From Micromonospora cathayae (GTDB lineage: Bacteria; Actinomycetota; Actinomycetes; Mycobacteriales; Micromonosporaceae): a DNA stretch of 64,000 nt. The notes under the pieces were generated by a model that did no database searches, was not told the DNA's origin, and saw only the letters and a program-made list of their open reading frames with translations. Positions 37,185 to 46,642 of the stretch are shown here, in pieces (position 1 is the stretch's first letter; each line of letters begins with the position of its first letter). The position numbers were made by a program, and so were the translations under genes. The stretch covers positions 62,001 through 126,000 of the forward strand of contig NZ_CP118615.1 of NCBI RefSeq assembly GCF_028993575.1, given 5' to 3'.

Positions 37185-38380
37185 TGCGCGTGCTCCCCCT
37201 CGGCCGGGACGTGGATGATCAGCGCGTCGCCCTGGCCGCCACCGCCGCAGAGCGCCGCCGCCCCGGTGCCACCGCCGCGCCGCTTCAGTTCCAGCGCGAG
37301 GGTGAGCACCAGCCGAGCCCCGGACATGCCGATCGGGTGGCCGAGCGCGATCGCCCCACCGTTCGGGTTGACGATCTCCGGGTCGACGCCGAGGTCCCGG
37401 GTCGACTGGATGCCCACCGCCGCGAACGCCTCGTTGATCTCGATGAGGTCCAGGTCCTCGATGCTCAGCCCGCCCTTCTTCAGGGCGTGCACGATCGCGT
37501 TCGACGGCTGCGAGTGCAGGGAGTTGTCCGGCCCGGCCACGTTGCCGTGCGCGCCGACCTCGGCCAGCCAGGTCAATCCCAGCTCCTTGGCCTTGGCCTT
37601 GCTCATCACCACCACGGCGGCGGCCCCGTCGGAGATCGGCGACGCGCTGCCGGCGGTGATCGTGCCGTCCTTCGCGAACGCCGGCCGCAGCTTGGCCAGC
37701 GACTCGACGGTGGTGTCCGGCCGGATGCCCTCGTCCTCGCTGATCACCAGCGGGTCGCCCTTGCGCTGCGGGATGATCACGGGGGTGATCTCGTCGGCGA
37801 AGTGGCCGTTCTTCTGCGCGGCGGCGGCCCGCTGGTGACTGGCGGCGGCGAAGGCGTCCTGCTCCGCGCGGGTGATGCCGTGCCGCGCCCCGTGCCGCTC
37901 GGTGGACTCGCCCATCGAGCAGCAGTCCCAGGCGTCGGTCAGCCCGTCCAGCGCCATGTGGTCCTTGACCGTCACGTCGCCGTACTTGTAGCCGGAGCGC
38001 TGACCGAGCAGCAGGTGCGGGGCGTTGGTCATCGACTCCATGCCGCCGGCCACCACGATGTCGAACTCGCCGGCCCGGATGAGCTGGTCGGCCAGGGCGA
38101 TGGCGTCCAGCCCGGAGAGGCAGACCTTGTTGATGGTCAGCGCCGGGGTGGACATCGGGATGCCCGCCTCGACCGCCGCCTGCCGGGCCGGGATCTGCCC
38201 GGTGCCGGCCTGGAGCACCTGCCCCATGATCACGTACTGCACCTGCTCGGGGGACACCCCGGCGCGCTCCAGCGCGGCCTTGATCGCCACGCCGCCGAGC
38301 TTCGTCGCCGGGAGGTCCTTGAGGTTGCCGAGCAGGCGACCCATCGGGGTCCGCGCGCCGCTGACGATCACCGAAGCCAT
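37181..38380 (-). CDS. acetyl-CoA acetyltransferase (thiolase)
   Basis: 399 aa. It condenses two acetyl-CoA to acetoacetyl-CoA or performs the reverse cleavage. The acyl-accepting Cys is in [37 protein letters not shown] (catalytic His) and the C-terminal [11 protein letters not shown] (second Cys) are intact. ATG 38380 faces the epimerase gene across a 64-bp divergent gap. It overlaps meaB at its 3' end, so thiolase, meaB and probably the mutase are co-expressed. Confidence 0.95.
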   Translation of the reverse strand: MASVIVSGARTPMGRLLGNLKDLPATKLGGVAIKAALERAGVSPEQVQYVIMGQVLQAGTGQIPARQAAVEAGIPMSTPALTINKVCLSGLDAIALADQLIRAGEFDIVVAGGMESMTNAPHLLLGQRSGYKYGDVTVKDHMALDGLTDAWDCCSMGESTERHGARHGITRAEQDAFAAASHQRAAAAQKNGHFADEITPVIIPQRKGDPLVISEDEGIRPDTTVESLAKLRPAFAKDGTITAGSASPISDGAAAVVVMSKAKAKELGLTWLAEVGAHGNVAGPDNSLHSQPSNAIVHALKKGGLSIEDLDLIEINEAFAAVGIQSTRDLGVDPEIVNPNGGAIALGHPIGMSGARLVLTLALELKRRGGGTGAAALCGGGGQGDALIIHVPAEGEHAQ

Positions 38381-38444
38381 TGCCTGCCTCCGAGGGGGTG
38401 GGCGAACCTGTACGCCTTAACGAGTGTTCGGCCAGACTATCGCC

Positions 38445-38909
38445 ATGGCTGAGAACTCCCCCGTCGAGCCCGCTGCGGACTACGTCACAGACATCGGCAT
38501 CCGCCGAATCGACCACGTCGGCGTGGCGGTGGCCGACCTGGACGCGGCGATCGACTTCTACCGGCGCACCTTCGGGATGCGCTGCGTGCACACCGAGACC
38601 AACACCGAGCAGGGCGTCCGCGAGGCGATGCTGTCGGTCGGCCCGACCACCGAGGGCGGCTGCGTGCAGCTGCTCGCCCCGCTGACCCCGGAGTCCACGA
38701 TCGCGAAGTTCCTGGACCGCAACGGGCCGGGGGTGCAGCAGGTCGCGTACACCGTGGTCGACATCGACCGGGCGTGCGCGGCGCTGCGGGAACGCGGCAT
38801 GCGGCTGCTGTACGAGACCCCGCGCCGGGGCACCGCCGGCTCCCGGATCAACTTCGTCCACCCGAAGGACGCCGGCGGCGTCCTCGTCGAACTCGTCCAA
38901 CCGGCCTGA
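38445..38909 (+). CDS. mce: methylmalonyl-CoA epimerase
   Basis: 154 aa, VOC-fold enzyme that interconverts (R)- and (S)-methylmalonyl-CoA. Two beta-alpha-beta-beta-beta modules carry the metal ligands: His in RIDHVGVAVADL, a Gln or His in the centre (RINFVHPKDAGG) and the closing Glu in VLVELVQPA. ATG 38445 has no clear ribosome site; CAGACT at 38433-38438, six bases before the start, suggests a leaderless message. It faces the thiolase gene, an arrangement conserved in Streptomyces. Confidence 0.92.
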   Translation: MAENSPVEPAADYVTDIGIRRIDHVGVAVADLDAAIDFYRRTFGMRCVHTETNTEQGVREAMLSVGPTTEGGCVQLLAPLTPESTIAKFLDRNGPGVQQVAYTVVDIDRACAALRERGMRLLYETPRRGTAGSRINFVHPKDAGGVLVELVQPA

Positions 38910-39243
38910 CGCCGGGCACCCGCGCCGCCCGGCCGGCGGACGGCGTCCGGAGCCTGTCCGGACGGCCCATTGCGATGTAACGAGATTGCCTTTCGACGGT
39001 CACCCGTCGGGCACCCAATCGATCGATACCCGCGGTGATGAAAAGGGTGGTACGCCGGCCGGTGTACCACCCTTTCCGCCCGCCCGGCGGGCCGCCCGCC
39101 GCCGCCGGGAAGCCGGCCGGGAGCTGCCAAGATCGGCGGCCGCCGGTCGTTCGGGCATGTCCGGAGTTGACCATGTAAAGAGGACGTGGAAAGCTGCGCC
39201 CCGCTCTTGCGAAGCACCCCGGGGCGTCTGCGAGTATGTGCCA
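38910..39243. other. 334-bp intergenic region with hairpin
   Basis: It contains a perfect 12-bp hairpin (see separate entry), an AT-richer stretch near 38970-39040, and TTGACC at 39167-39172 as a possible -35 element for the coiled-coil gene. No further gene was seen. Confidence 0.5.
39042..39075. terminator. 12-bp hairpin downstream of mce
   Basis: AAAGGGTGGTAC (39042-39053) and its complement (39064-39075) surround a 10-nt GC-rich loop. It lies 132 bp after the mce stop and could be a terminator or an RNA element of the following transcript. Confidence 0.55.
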
Positions 39244-40500
39244 ATGCCCCAGCAGCAGTCCTCCCCTCTGGCGTTCTTCGATAACGCGAACTCTCAGCCC
39301 GATTTCACCGTTGGCCTGCGCGGATACAACGTCGGTCAGGTCGACGACTTCATCGGTCGGCTGACCGCCGCGCTGACCCAGTCCGAACAGGCCCGCGCCG
39401 AGGCCGAGCAGCGGATGAACGACGCGCAGCGCCGGTTGCGGCAGGCCGAGCAGCGCCTCGCGGCGCTGGAGCAGAAACTCGCCGAGACCAACAAGCAGCT
39501 CGAGGAGAACAACCGGCCGACCCTCTCCGGCCTCGGCACCCGGGTCGAGCAGATCCTGCGGCTCGCCGAGGAGCAGGCCAACGACCACCGCAACGAGGCC
39601 AAGCGCGAGTCCGAGGGCATCCTCTCCGCGGCCCGCCTGGAGGCCCGCGAGATCACCGACAAGGCGCGCGCCGAGGCGGCGGCGATGAAGGCCACCGCCG
39701 AGCGGGAGGCGGGCAGCGTCCGCACCACCGCCGAGCGGGAGGCCGCCGAGGTCCGGGTGCAGGCCCGCCGGGAGGCCGACACGCTGCGCGCCGACGCCGA
39801 GCGGGAGACCAAGCAGCTCCGTACGGTGACCGCGCACGAGGTGGCCGAGCTGAAGTCGACCGTGGAGCGGGAGGTCGCCACCCTGCGGGCGACCGCCGAA
39901 CGGGAGATCACCCAGCAGCGGGCGAAGGCCGCCCGGGAGGCCGAGGAGAAGCGCGCCGAGGCGACCAAGCTGCTCACCGACGCCCGGGACAAGCGGGACA
40001 AGGACCTGCAGGCCCTGGAGCTTCAGCTCGCCGAACGCCGGGAGAAGGCCGAGCGCGAGGAGTCCGAGCGGCACGCCGCGCAGGTCGCCCAGACCCAGAA
40101 GCTGGTCGGCGAGGCCGAGCAGCGGGCCCGCGCCGCGCAGGAGCGCGCCAAGGAGATCGAGCAGCGGGCCGAGGCCCGGCGGGTCGAGTCCGAGCGCACC
40201 GCCGCCGACACGGTCGAGAAGGCCAAGGCGCTCGCCGAGAAGACGCTCAACGAGGCCAAGACCGAGGCGCAGCGCCTGCTCAACGAGGCGCGTACCGAGG
40301 CCGAGCTGACCACCCAGGCCGCCCGGCGCGAGGTCGAGGACCTCACCCGGCAGAAGGACGCCGTCACCTCCCAGCTCGGCCAGATGCTCTCCGGCCTGGC
40401 CGGGATCGTCCCGGGCGTGCCGCCGAAGGCCGAGCCGGCGGCTCCGGCGAAGGCCGAGCCGGCCGCTTCCCAGCCGGTGACCGCGGAGAAGTCCAACTGA
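39244..40500 (+). CDS. DivIVA-like coiled-coil protein (Scy-position)
   Basis: 418 aa. An N-terminal segment (about 20-50, FTVGLRGYNVGQVDDFIGRL) resembles the DivIVA lipid-binding start. An almost uninterrupted coiled coil (about 50-385) follows, ending in a Pro/Ala/Lys tail. VEQILRLAEEQAND at about 100 is shared with the next gene. In Streptomyces the polarity scaffold Scy lies next to the epimerase gene, followed by FilP; this gene has Scy's position but is far shorter than Scy (1326 aa). A role in polar growth is inferred from this. ATG 39244 is used; GTG 39238 is possible. Confidence 0.78.
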   Translation: MPQQQSSPLAFFDNANSQPDFTVGLRGYNVGQVDDFIGRLTAALTQSEQARAEAEQRMNDAQRRLRQAEQRLAALEQKLAETNKQLEENNRPTLSGLGTRVEQILRLAEEQANDHRNEAKRESEGILSAARLEAREITDKARAEAAAMKATAEREAGSVRTTAEREAAEVRVQARREADTLRADAERETKQLRTVTAHEVAELKSTVEREVATLRATAEREITQQRAKAAREAEEKRAEATKLLTDARDKRDKDLQALELQLAERREKAEREESERHAAQVAQTQKLVGEAEQRARAAQERAKEIEQRAEARRVESERTAADTVEKAKALAEKTLNEAKTEAQRLLNEARTEAELTTQAARREVEDLTRQKDAVTSQLGQMLSGLAGIVPGVPPKAEPAAPAKAEPAASQPVTAEKSN

Positions 40501-40534
40501 CGGCCCGCGCGTCGTACGGGGCATGAGAGTCGTC

Positions 40535-40570
40535 CGGCGGGGTGCCACCTGAAGAGGTGACACCCCGCCG
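40535..40570. terminator. 16-bp hairpin between the two coiled-coil genes
   Basis: Arms 40535-40550 and 40555-40570 pair with one mismatch and a GAAG loop. The site is 34 bp after the first coiled-coil gene, so the second gene probably has its own promoter. Confidence 0.75.
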
Positions 40571-40680
40571 TACGCTGTCGCCACCACCGACCACGAGCCC
40601 GCTCCGCGACGGGTGAATCAGGTCGCACCGACGCCGTGCGTATCGCCGCGACGGGGGCGGGGCCGTGTGAGGATGGGGGT

Positions 40681-42669
40681 ATGTCGCACGGCGAGGAACT
40701 GTTCGCTCTCGGCGGGGACGTGACCACGGAGCCCAGCTTCGAGTCCGCCCTGCGGGGGTACGAGAAACGACAGGTCGACCGGTACGTTGCCCGTGCCGAA
40801 CACGAGATCGCGGCGTTGACAGCCGAACGGGAACAGGCGTACACCCAGATCCACAAGCTGGCCGGCCAGGTGGAGGTGCTCCAGCGCGACCTGGCGCAGG
40901 TGCGCAAGCAGGTCGGCGTGGTGGACCGGGCCTCCTTCCGGCATCTGGGTCCCCGGGTGGAGCAGATCCTCAGCCTCGCCGAGGAGCAGGCCGACGACAT
41001 CCTGGCCTCCGCCAACGAGGAGATCGAGGCGCGCCGCGCCGCCGCCGAGCACATCATCGAGGAAGCCCGCGGCCAGGCCGCGAAGGCACTGAAGGACTTC
41101 GAACTGGCCCTCGCCGCCCGGCGGTCCGAGGAGGAACGGCACAGCGCGGCCCGACGGGCCGAGGCGGAGGCCACCCTCCGGTCGGCCCGGGACGAGGCGG
41201 CCAAGCTGCGGGAGGCGGCGCAGGCCGCGCTGAACAAGGCCCAGCAGGAGGCCACCGAGCTGCGGGACGCCGCCAAGGAGATCCACCACCGCGCCCAGCA
41301 GGAGGCGACGAAGCTGCGCGAGGCGGCCCGGGAGGCGCACGCCAAGGCCCAGCAGGAGGCGGCCCAGTTGCGCGACGCCGCCAAGGAGGTGCACGCCAAG
41401 GCCCAGCAGGAGGCCAAACGCCTCACCGACCAGGCCACCGAGGCGGGCCGGGCCACCCACGCCAAGGCCCAGCAGGACGCCAAGAAGATCACCGATCAGG
41501 CCGGCGAGGCGGCCCGCGCCACCCGGGCGAAGGCCCAGCAGGAGGCCGACCAGCTCACCGCGCAGGCGACCGAGGCGGCCAAGCGCAACCGGGCCGAGAC
41601 CGAGGCGTACGTGTCCCGGATGCGCGCCGAGACCGAGGCGTACGTCCAGCAGGCGCGGGCGCAGACCCAGCAGGAGCTGGGCGCCTGGCGGGCCGGGGTG
41701 GAGCAGGAGGTCACCAGCCAGCGGGAGGCGGCCGAACGGGAGCTGACCCAGCGCCGGGAGACCGCCGACCGGGAGTTCGCGGCACGACGCGCCGAGTTGG
41801 AGCAGCAGCACACCAGCCGGCAGGAGACCCTGGAGCGGGAGTACACCGCCCGGCGGGACGAGATCGAGCAGGGGGCCGCCGCGATCCGGCAGGCCGCCGA
41901 GCAGGACGCCGCCACCCTGCGCCGGACCACCGAGGAGGAGGTCCTGGCGCTGCGCCGGGACACCGAGCAGGAGACCTCGACGCTGCGCCGGGAGACCGAG
42001 GAGCAGGTCGCGCAGTTGCTGCGGCAGGCCGAGGCGGACGCCACCGAGAAGCGCCGCAAGGCCGACGAGCACGTGGCGGCGTCCCGGCGGCAGTTCGAGG
42101 AGTACGCCGCGACCACCCAGCAGCACCTGGCGACGACCCAGCAGCACCTGGCCGCCACCCAGCAGGAGGTCGCCGCCGGCCGGCAGCAGTTGGCCCAGGT
42201 GATGCTGGAGATCGCCCAGGCTCAGCAGGAGCTGGCCGACCTGCGGCAGGAGACCTGGAAGTCGCGGCAGGAGTCGGACGACCTCCAGCGCACCCTGACG
42301 GAGATCCGCCAGCAGCTCGGCACCGAGCAGACCCGGCTGGCCGAGACCGACGCCTCGGTCCGGCAGGCCGGCGAGTCGGCGGCCCGCGCCCAGGCCGAGG
42401 CGCGCCGGGCGGCGGAGGTGGCCGGCGACGGCGGTCCCGACAAGCCACGTACCCGGCCGGTGGCCGAGCCGGTCACCACCCTGGACGGGGCCAGCGCCGG
42501 GGCCGGGGTGGAGGGTGAACCGACCGTGGCGGCGATGCCCGGTGCGGGTGGCCGGGGAGCCACCCCGACGAAGATCACCAGTACCGGGGAGGGCGGCAAA
42601 CGGCCGACCAAACCGACCACGGACGAGCGCAGCGCCAAACCCGCCAAGGTGAAGGTCGAATCCGAGTAG
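40681..42669 (+). CDS. second long DivIVA-like coiled-coil protein (FilP-position)
   Basis: 662 aa. [20 protein letters not shown] (about 20-39) matches the N-terminal module of the preceding protein, and [14 protein letters not shown] follows at about 93-106. Residues 110-600 are continuous heptad/hendecad coiled coil with recurring [18 protein letters not shown] and RRETEEQ units. The last 60 residues are disordered and basic. GAGGATGGGGGT precedes ATG 40681. It is in the position of FilP but twice its length, so the division of labour with its neighbour may differ from Streptomyces. A cytoskeletal role is inferred. Confidence 0.78.
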   Translation: MSHGEELFALGGDVTTEPSFESALRGYEKRQVDRYVARAEHEIAALTAEREQAYTQIHKLAGQVEVLQRDLAQVRKQVGVVDRASFRHLGPRVEQILSLAEEQADDILASANEEIEARRAAAEHIIEEARGQAAKALKDFELALAARRSEEERHSAARRAEAEATLRSARDEAAKLREAAQAALNKAQQEATELRDAAKEIHHRAQQEATKLREAAREAHAKAQQEAAQLRDAAKEVHAKAQQEAKRLTDQATEAGRATHAKAQQDAKKITDQAGEAARATRAKAQQEADQLTAQATEAAKRNRAETEAYVSRMRAETEAYVQQARAQTQQELGAWRAGVEQEVTSQREAAERELTQRRETADREFAARRAELEQQHTSRQETLEREYTARRDEIEQGAAAIRQAAEQDAATLRRTTEEEVLALRRDTEQETSTLRRETEEQVAQLLRQAEADATEKRRKADEHVAASRRQFEEYAATTQQHLATTQQHLAATQQEVAAGRQQLAQVMLEIAQAQQELADLRQETWKSRQESDDLQRTLTEIRQQLGTEQTRLAETDASVRQAGESAARAQAEARRAAEVAGDGGPDKPRTRPVAEPVTTLDGASAGAGVEGEPTVAAMPGAGGRGATPTKITSTGEGGKRPTKPTTDERSAKPAKVKVESE

Positions 42670-42683
42670 TCGATACTCTTCGT

Positions 42684-43652
42684 ATGCGGCAGATGACCCG
42701 GGCCCGGCTCGCGGCGGTGGCGACCGTCGTGGCCGGGCTCCTCAGTGTGACCGCCTGCGCCGCCGACGGCACGTCCGAGCGGACCCGGCCGTCCCCGACC
42801 GGCACGGCCGGATCGGCTCCCGACGATACGGCCGGGCCGCCGTCCGCCGGCGGGTCCGGGCCGGCGCCGACGACGGATCCGGGGTTCGCCGCCCTCGAGG
42901 ACCGGTTCGGCGCACGGCTGGGCGTCCACGCCGTCGACACCGGTTCCGGCGCGACGGTCGGGCACCGGGCCGACGAGCGTTTCGCGTACGCCTCCACGTT
43001 CAAGGCCCTGCTCGCCGGAGCCCTGCTGGACGCCACCACGACCGCCGAGCTCGACCGCGTGGTCCGGTACACCCGGGCCGACCTGGTGGCGCACTCGCCG
43101 GTCACCGGGCGGCACGTGGCGGACGGGATGTCGCTGCGGGACCTCGCCGACGCGGCGGTGCGCTACAGCGACAACACCGCCGCCAACCTGCTGCTGAAGC
43201 AGCTCGGCGGACCGGCCGGCTTCGCGGGGCACCTGCGGGCCATCGGTGACACGACGACGAAGCCGGCCCGGACGGAGACCGACCTGAACGAGGCCACCCC
43301 CAGTGACGAGCGGGACACCAGCACCCCCCGGGCGCTCGCCACCGACCTGCGGGCGTACGTGCTCGGTGACGCGCTCGACGCCGGGGACCGGGCGGTGCTG
43401 ACCGGTTGGCTCCGGGGCAACACCACCGGCGACAAGCTGATCCGGGCCGGCGTCCCGGCCGGCTGGACGGTCGGCGACAAGACCGGCTCGGGCGGCTACG
43501 GCACCCGCAACGACATCGCCGTGCTCTGGCCGCCCGACGGCGCGCCCATCGTGCTGGCGGTCATGTCGAGCCGGGACGCCAAGGACGCGAAGCACGACGA
43601 CGCCCTGATCGCAGCGGCGGCGCAGGTCACCGTGGCCGCCCTCCGCCGCTGA
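42684..43652 (+). CDS. bla: class A beta-lactamase, probable lipoprotein
   Basis: 322 aa. The N-terminus VTAC gives a lipobox (Cys about residue 29), then a Pro/Ser/Gly-rich linker to about 65 and the enzyme. Active-site set is complete: STFK (Ser70/Lys73), YSDN (Ser130 loop), ETDLN (Glu166 with Asn170) and DKTGSGG (Lys234). It hydrolyses penicillins and possibly cephalosporins; spectrum cannot be read from sequence. ATG 42684, 14 bp after the coiled-coil gene, has no Shine-Dalgarno but TACTCT 10 bases upstream, which fits a leaderless message. Confidence 0.92.
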   Translation: MRQMTRARLAAVATVVAGLLSVTACAADGTSERTRPSPTGTAGSAPDDTAGPPSAGGSGPAPTTDPGFAALEDRFGARLGVHAVDTGSGATVGHRADERFAYASTFKALLAGALLDATTTAELDRVVRYTRADLVAHSPVTGRHVADGMSLRDLADAAVRYSDNTAANLLLKQLGGPAGFAGHLRAIGDTTTKPARTETDLNEATPSDERDTSTPRALATDLRAYVLGDALDAGDRAVLTGWLRGNTTGDKLIRAGVPAGWTVGDKTGSGGYGTRNDIAVLWPPDGAPIVLAVMSSRDAKDAKHDDALIAAAAQVTVAALRR

Positions 43653-43786
43653 CGGGGCCGACGGGGTCCCTCCCCGGTGACGGTCAGCGGAGAGAACTCC
43701 TCCTCCGTCAGGCCCTCGTAGCCGGCCACCCGGTGGCCTGGGCCACATCAGCGCATCAACCACAACCGGGGGATCAGCCGGCGCGG

Positions 43787-44587
43787 TCAGTCGACGGACG
43801 GGCCGGGCACCGGGCGGTCGGCGAAGGAGGCCACCGTCCGGTCGGCGTACGCGCTGACGTCCCCGGTCTCCATCGGGCCGTCCCAGGTGGTCGGCAGGGG
43901 CACCGGGACGGCCGGGTTCACCCGCCGCACCACCTCGTCGAGGACGGTCTCCGCGTCGCCGACCCAGAGGTGTTTCGCCCCGGGCACCCCGACCACCTCG
44001 GCCTGCGGCACCGCCGCGAACCGTTCCCGGGCCTCGTCCGGGCGCAGGTAGTCGTCGAACTCGGGGACCAGCGCGGTGAGCGGCTTGCCGTTGCGCGCCC
44101 AGACCGCCAGGTCGTCGGGGTTGGAGTAGCGCAGTGGCGGGGACAGCAGGATGGCCCCGGCGACGGCCGGGTCGCAGCCGTACCTCAGGGTCAGGTCGGT
44201 GCCGAAGGACCAGCCGAGCAGCCAGATGTCCGGCAGTTCGGCGAACTCGGCGTACTCGATGGCGGCGGCGACGTCGTACCGCTCGCCGACCGCGTTGTCG
44301 AACTCCCCGCCGCTGGTGCCCCGCACGCTGCTGGTGCCCCGGGTGTTGAACCGCAGCACCGCCAGGTCGGCCAGGGCCGGCAGCCGCCAGGCCGCCTTGC
44401 GGAGCACGTGGCTGTCCATCATCCCGCCGTGCGTGGGCAGCGGGTGCAGGCAGACCAGCGTGGCGACCGGCTCCCGGTCGAGCGGGCGGGCCAGCTCACC
44501 CACCAGGGTCAGACCGTCGGCGGTGTGCAGTTCGATGTCCTCGCGGCGACCGGGCAGGATCGAGGAGGCACGGATCGGGGTGCTCAC
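43787..44587 (-). CDS. alpha/beta hydrolase
   Basis: 266 aa. Nucleophile elbow GWSFGTD (Ser), oxyanion region CLHPLPTHGGMMDSHV, acid EFDDYLRPDEA and catalytic His in GAKHLWVG make the triad complete. It resembles short esterase or dienelactone-hydrolase-like proteins of the KANL3/Tex30 type; the substrate is unknown. GTG 44587 lies directly after GGAGGG, closer than usual. It is convergent with the beta-lactamase gene. Confidence 0.82.
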   Translation of the reverse strand: MSTPIRASSILPGRREDIELHTADGLTLVGELARPLDREPVATLVCLHPLPTHGGMMDSHVLRKAAWRLPALADLAVLRFNTRGTSSVRGTSGGEFDNAVGERYDVAAAIEYAEFAELPDIWLLGWSFGTDLTLRYGCDPAVAGAILLSPPLRYSNPDDLAVWARNGKPLTALVPEFDDYLRPDEARERFAAVPQAEVVGVPGAKHLWVGDAETVLDEVVRRVNPAVPVPLPTTWDGPMETGDVSAYADRTVASFADRPVPGPSVD

Positions 44588-44719
44588 CCCTCCAGTGTCC
44601 CGCCTGACCGGCCGGTACGCCGGCTCGGCCCGGCACAAGGGTGACGCAGATCGCCGCCGGCACCGCACCAGCCCGAGCCGGCACCGCGGGTCGCCGCCGG
44701 GCACCGCCCCCGAGCGGGG

Positions 44720-45046
44720 TCAGCCGTGTCGGGGGGCGCCGCGCCCGCGCTGTACCACCGGCCCCCGTCGGTCCCGGGCCCGCCAGCAGCCGTTGTGCCA
44801 GTGCCGGCGGTCGGTCAGGTCGCCCCGCCCGTCCGCCGGCCAGGCCACCAGGTGCGGCACCCCGGGGCGGATCTCCTGGTCGCAGCCGGGGCAGCGGTAC
44901 GTCTTGGCCGACGCTCCCCCGCTGATGCCGCGTACCTGCCACTCGCCGTCCCGCCACTGCTCGACCGTGGGCAGGCCGTACCGGGACCGGTCCGGGTCGA
45001 ACTGGGCGGGCTCATCGCGGCGGGGTCGGTTGCGACGGGGGCTCAC
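44720..45046 (-). CDS. small zinc-ribbon-like conserved actinobacterial protein
   Basis: 108 aa, basic at the N-terminus (MSPRRNRPRRDEPAQFD). The core has CPGCDQEIRPGVPHLVAW and later HWHNGCW, a CxxC plus HxxxC pattern that probably binds one zinc. Similar proteins appear in many actinobacteria, sometimes labelled ATP/GTP-binding without evidence. Start GTG 45046. Function not known; a nucleic-acid role is only a guess from the zinc and basic residues. Confidence 0.75.
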   Translation of the reverse strand: MSPRRNRPRRDEPAQFDPDRSRYGLPTVEQWRDGEWQVRGISGGASAKTYRCPGCDQEIRPGVPHLVAWPADGRGDLTDRRHWHNGCWRARDRRGPVVQRGRGAPRHG

Positions 45047-45073
45047 GCTTTCCAGCGTACGGGCGGGCGGCCG

Positions 45074-46111
45074 TCACCAGCTCGACGGCTCGGCCAGGTC
45101 CGGCGCGAGCCGCACCCCGGCCAGGACGGTCGCCGCGTCGTCCTCGGTGAACCCCTGGTACCCCGCGCCAAACCGGGCCGTCAGGTGTCCCCCGGGGACG
45201 TCCAGCAGCCTCAGCTCGCCGCCCCCGGCCAGGGCGGGACGCCCGTCGACGGTCCGGTTCCCCCGGCTCCGGTGCCCCGGGAAGTCCCGGAGGTGTTCGA
45301 GACGGATCTCCAGCCTGCCCCCGCCGGGACGGGTGACCACGACGGACGTGTCCAGCGCGTCCGGGAACCCGATCGCGTTGACCAGGCAGCCGGCCACGGT
45401 GGCACCGGCCGGCAGCGCGGTCAGCCGCAGCGGTGTCGCGCACCGGACCACCGCGTCGAGGCGTACCGCGTCGACGGTCTGCCGCAGCGCGCGGTCGTCG
45501 GGCCCGACGGTCAGCACCCGGGCGTACAGGCCGGGCACCGGCTGCCAGCGCCGCACCCAGCCGGGGTCACCGCCCGGCCCGGCCGGCGGCAGCCGCACCA
45601 CCTCGCCGTCGAAGTCCGCCCCGGTCACCGGGGCGGCGTCGTAGATCATCCCGTCGTGGAACGACTCCTCCACGTCGGCGGGGGTACGGCCCAGGTCGAA
45701 GACGGCCTGCCGCCCGCCGTCGAGGGTCAGCCGGGCGCTCTCCACCCCGAGGCCGGACCGCCAGCCGAGGTAGCGGGCCCGGCTGGAGTCGACGCCGAAG
45801 TGCAGCACCGTCGGGTCGGTACCGACCAGATCGGGCCGGGCGCTCGCGCCGGACGACCCCACCACCGGGGGCGGGGCGACCGTGGGGGCGGCCGGGCCGG
45901 CACCCGGCCACCGCAACGCCGGCAACCCGGCGGGGAGTACGCCGGGGCCGAGCAGCGCCACCAGGGCCAGGGCGGCGACCCCCACGGCGGTAAGCCGCCG
46001 ACGGCGCTGCCGGCCCCGGGCCACTGCCCCGCTGGTGAGGCGGGCGACGTCGACCGGGGTGTCGGCGTGCTCCCGCAGTACCCGGGTGATCCGTTCGTCG
46101 AGATCGGTCAT
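45074..46111 (-). CDS. membrane protein paired with a SigE-family sigma factor
   Basis: 345 aa. Cytoplasmic N-terminus (about 1-38, MTDLDERITRVLREHADTP), one membrane helix (about 40-62) and an extracytoplasmic domain of about 270 residues that I do not recognise. The ATG overlaps the sigma gene stop (ATGA), so the two are co-translated and this protein is a candidate anti-sigma factor. It lacks the usual HxxxCxxC zinc motif, so if it binds the sigma factor it does so differently. Confidence 0.78.
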   Translation of the reverse strand: MTDLDERITRVLREHADTPVDVARLTSGAVARGRQRRRRLTAVGVAALALVALLGPGVLPAGLPALRWPGAGPAAPTVAPPPVVGSSGASARPDLVGTDPTVLHFGVDSSRARYLGWRSGLGVESARLTLDGGRQAVFDLGRTPADVEESFHDGMIYDAAPVTGADFDGEVVRLPPAGPGGDPGWVRRWQPVPGLYARVLTVGPDDRALRQTVDAVRLDAVVRCATPLRLTALPAGATVAGCLVNAIGFPDALDTSVVVTRPGGGRLEIRLEHLRDFPGHRSRGNRTVDGRPALAGGGELRLLDVPGGHLTARFGAGYQGFTEDDAATVLAGVRLAPDLAEPSSW

Positions 46112-46602
46112 GGCCGGCTCCCGTTGGTGGAGGGGACGCCGTAACGCGCCCGCAGGTGGGTGAGCGCCCGCATGGCGTGGGTGCGGACGGTGACCGGGGA
46201 GCAGTCCAGGATCTGCGCGATGGTCGCGTCGTCGAGGTCCTCGTAGTAGCGCAGCACCAGCACCGCGCGTTGGCGGTCGGGCAGGGCCTGGACCAGCCGC
46301 CACATCTCGTCCCGTTCGGCCGTCTCGGTCCCGAGGTCACCGGGGTACGGCCGGTCGGCGAAGCCGGCCACCGCCAGTTCCCGGCTGGACCGTCGACGCC
46401 ACCAGGACGTGTTGGCGTTGACCAGCATCCGCCGGACGTAGACGTCGGGCCGGTCGGTCCGGGCGATCCGCCGCCAGCGCAGGTACGCCCGGGACAGCAC
46501 GTCCTGGGTGAGGTCCTCGGCCCGGTGCTCGTCCCCGGTCAGCAGCCGGGCCAGCCGGACCAGTGCCGGCCCGCGGCTGCTGACGTACTCCTCGAAGGTC
46601 AC
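46108..46602 (-). CDS. SigE-family sigma-70 factor
   Basis: 164 aa extracytoplasmic-function type sigma factor of the actinobacterial SigE family. Region 2 at about 10-75 (LVRLARLLTGDEHRAEDLTQDVL) and region 4 at about 105-155 (LPDRQRAVLVLRYYEDL, CSPVTVRTHAMRALTHLR). GTG 46602 (VTFEEYVSSR) has GGAGG upstream and matches the usual MTFEEF start of the family. The paired membrane protein downstream probably controls it. Confidence 0.92.
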   Translation of the reverse strand: MTFEEYVSSRGPALVRLARLLTGDEHRAEDLTQDVLSRAYLRWRRIARTDRPDVYVRRMLVNANTSWWRRRSSRELAVAGFADRPYPGDLGTETAERDEMWRLVQALPDRQRAVLVLRYYEDLDDATIAQILDCSPVTVRTHAMRALTHLRARYGVPSTNGSRP

Positions 46603-46642
46603 GTCCTCCAGACGAGGTCGGGGGCGGCGGCTGTTGACGACC

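Noticed and set aside
44153..45644. Plus-strand Ser/Arg-rich frames opposite the hydrolase and zinc-ribbon genes
   Set aside because: No motif or ribosome site; minus-strand genes explain the region.
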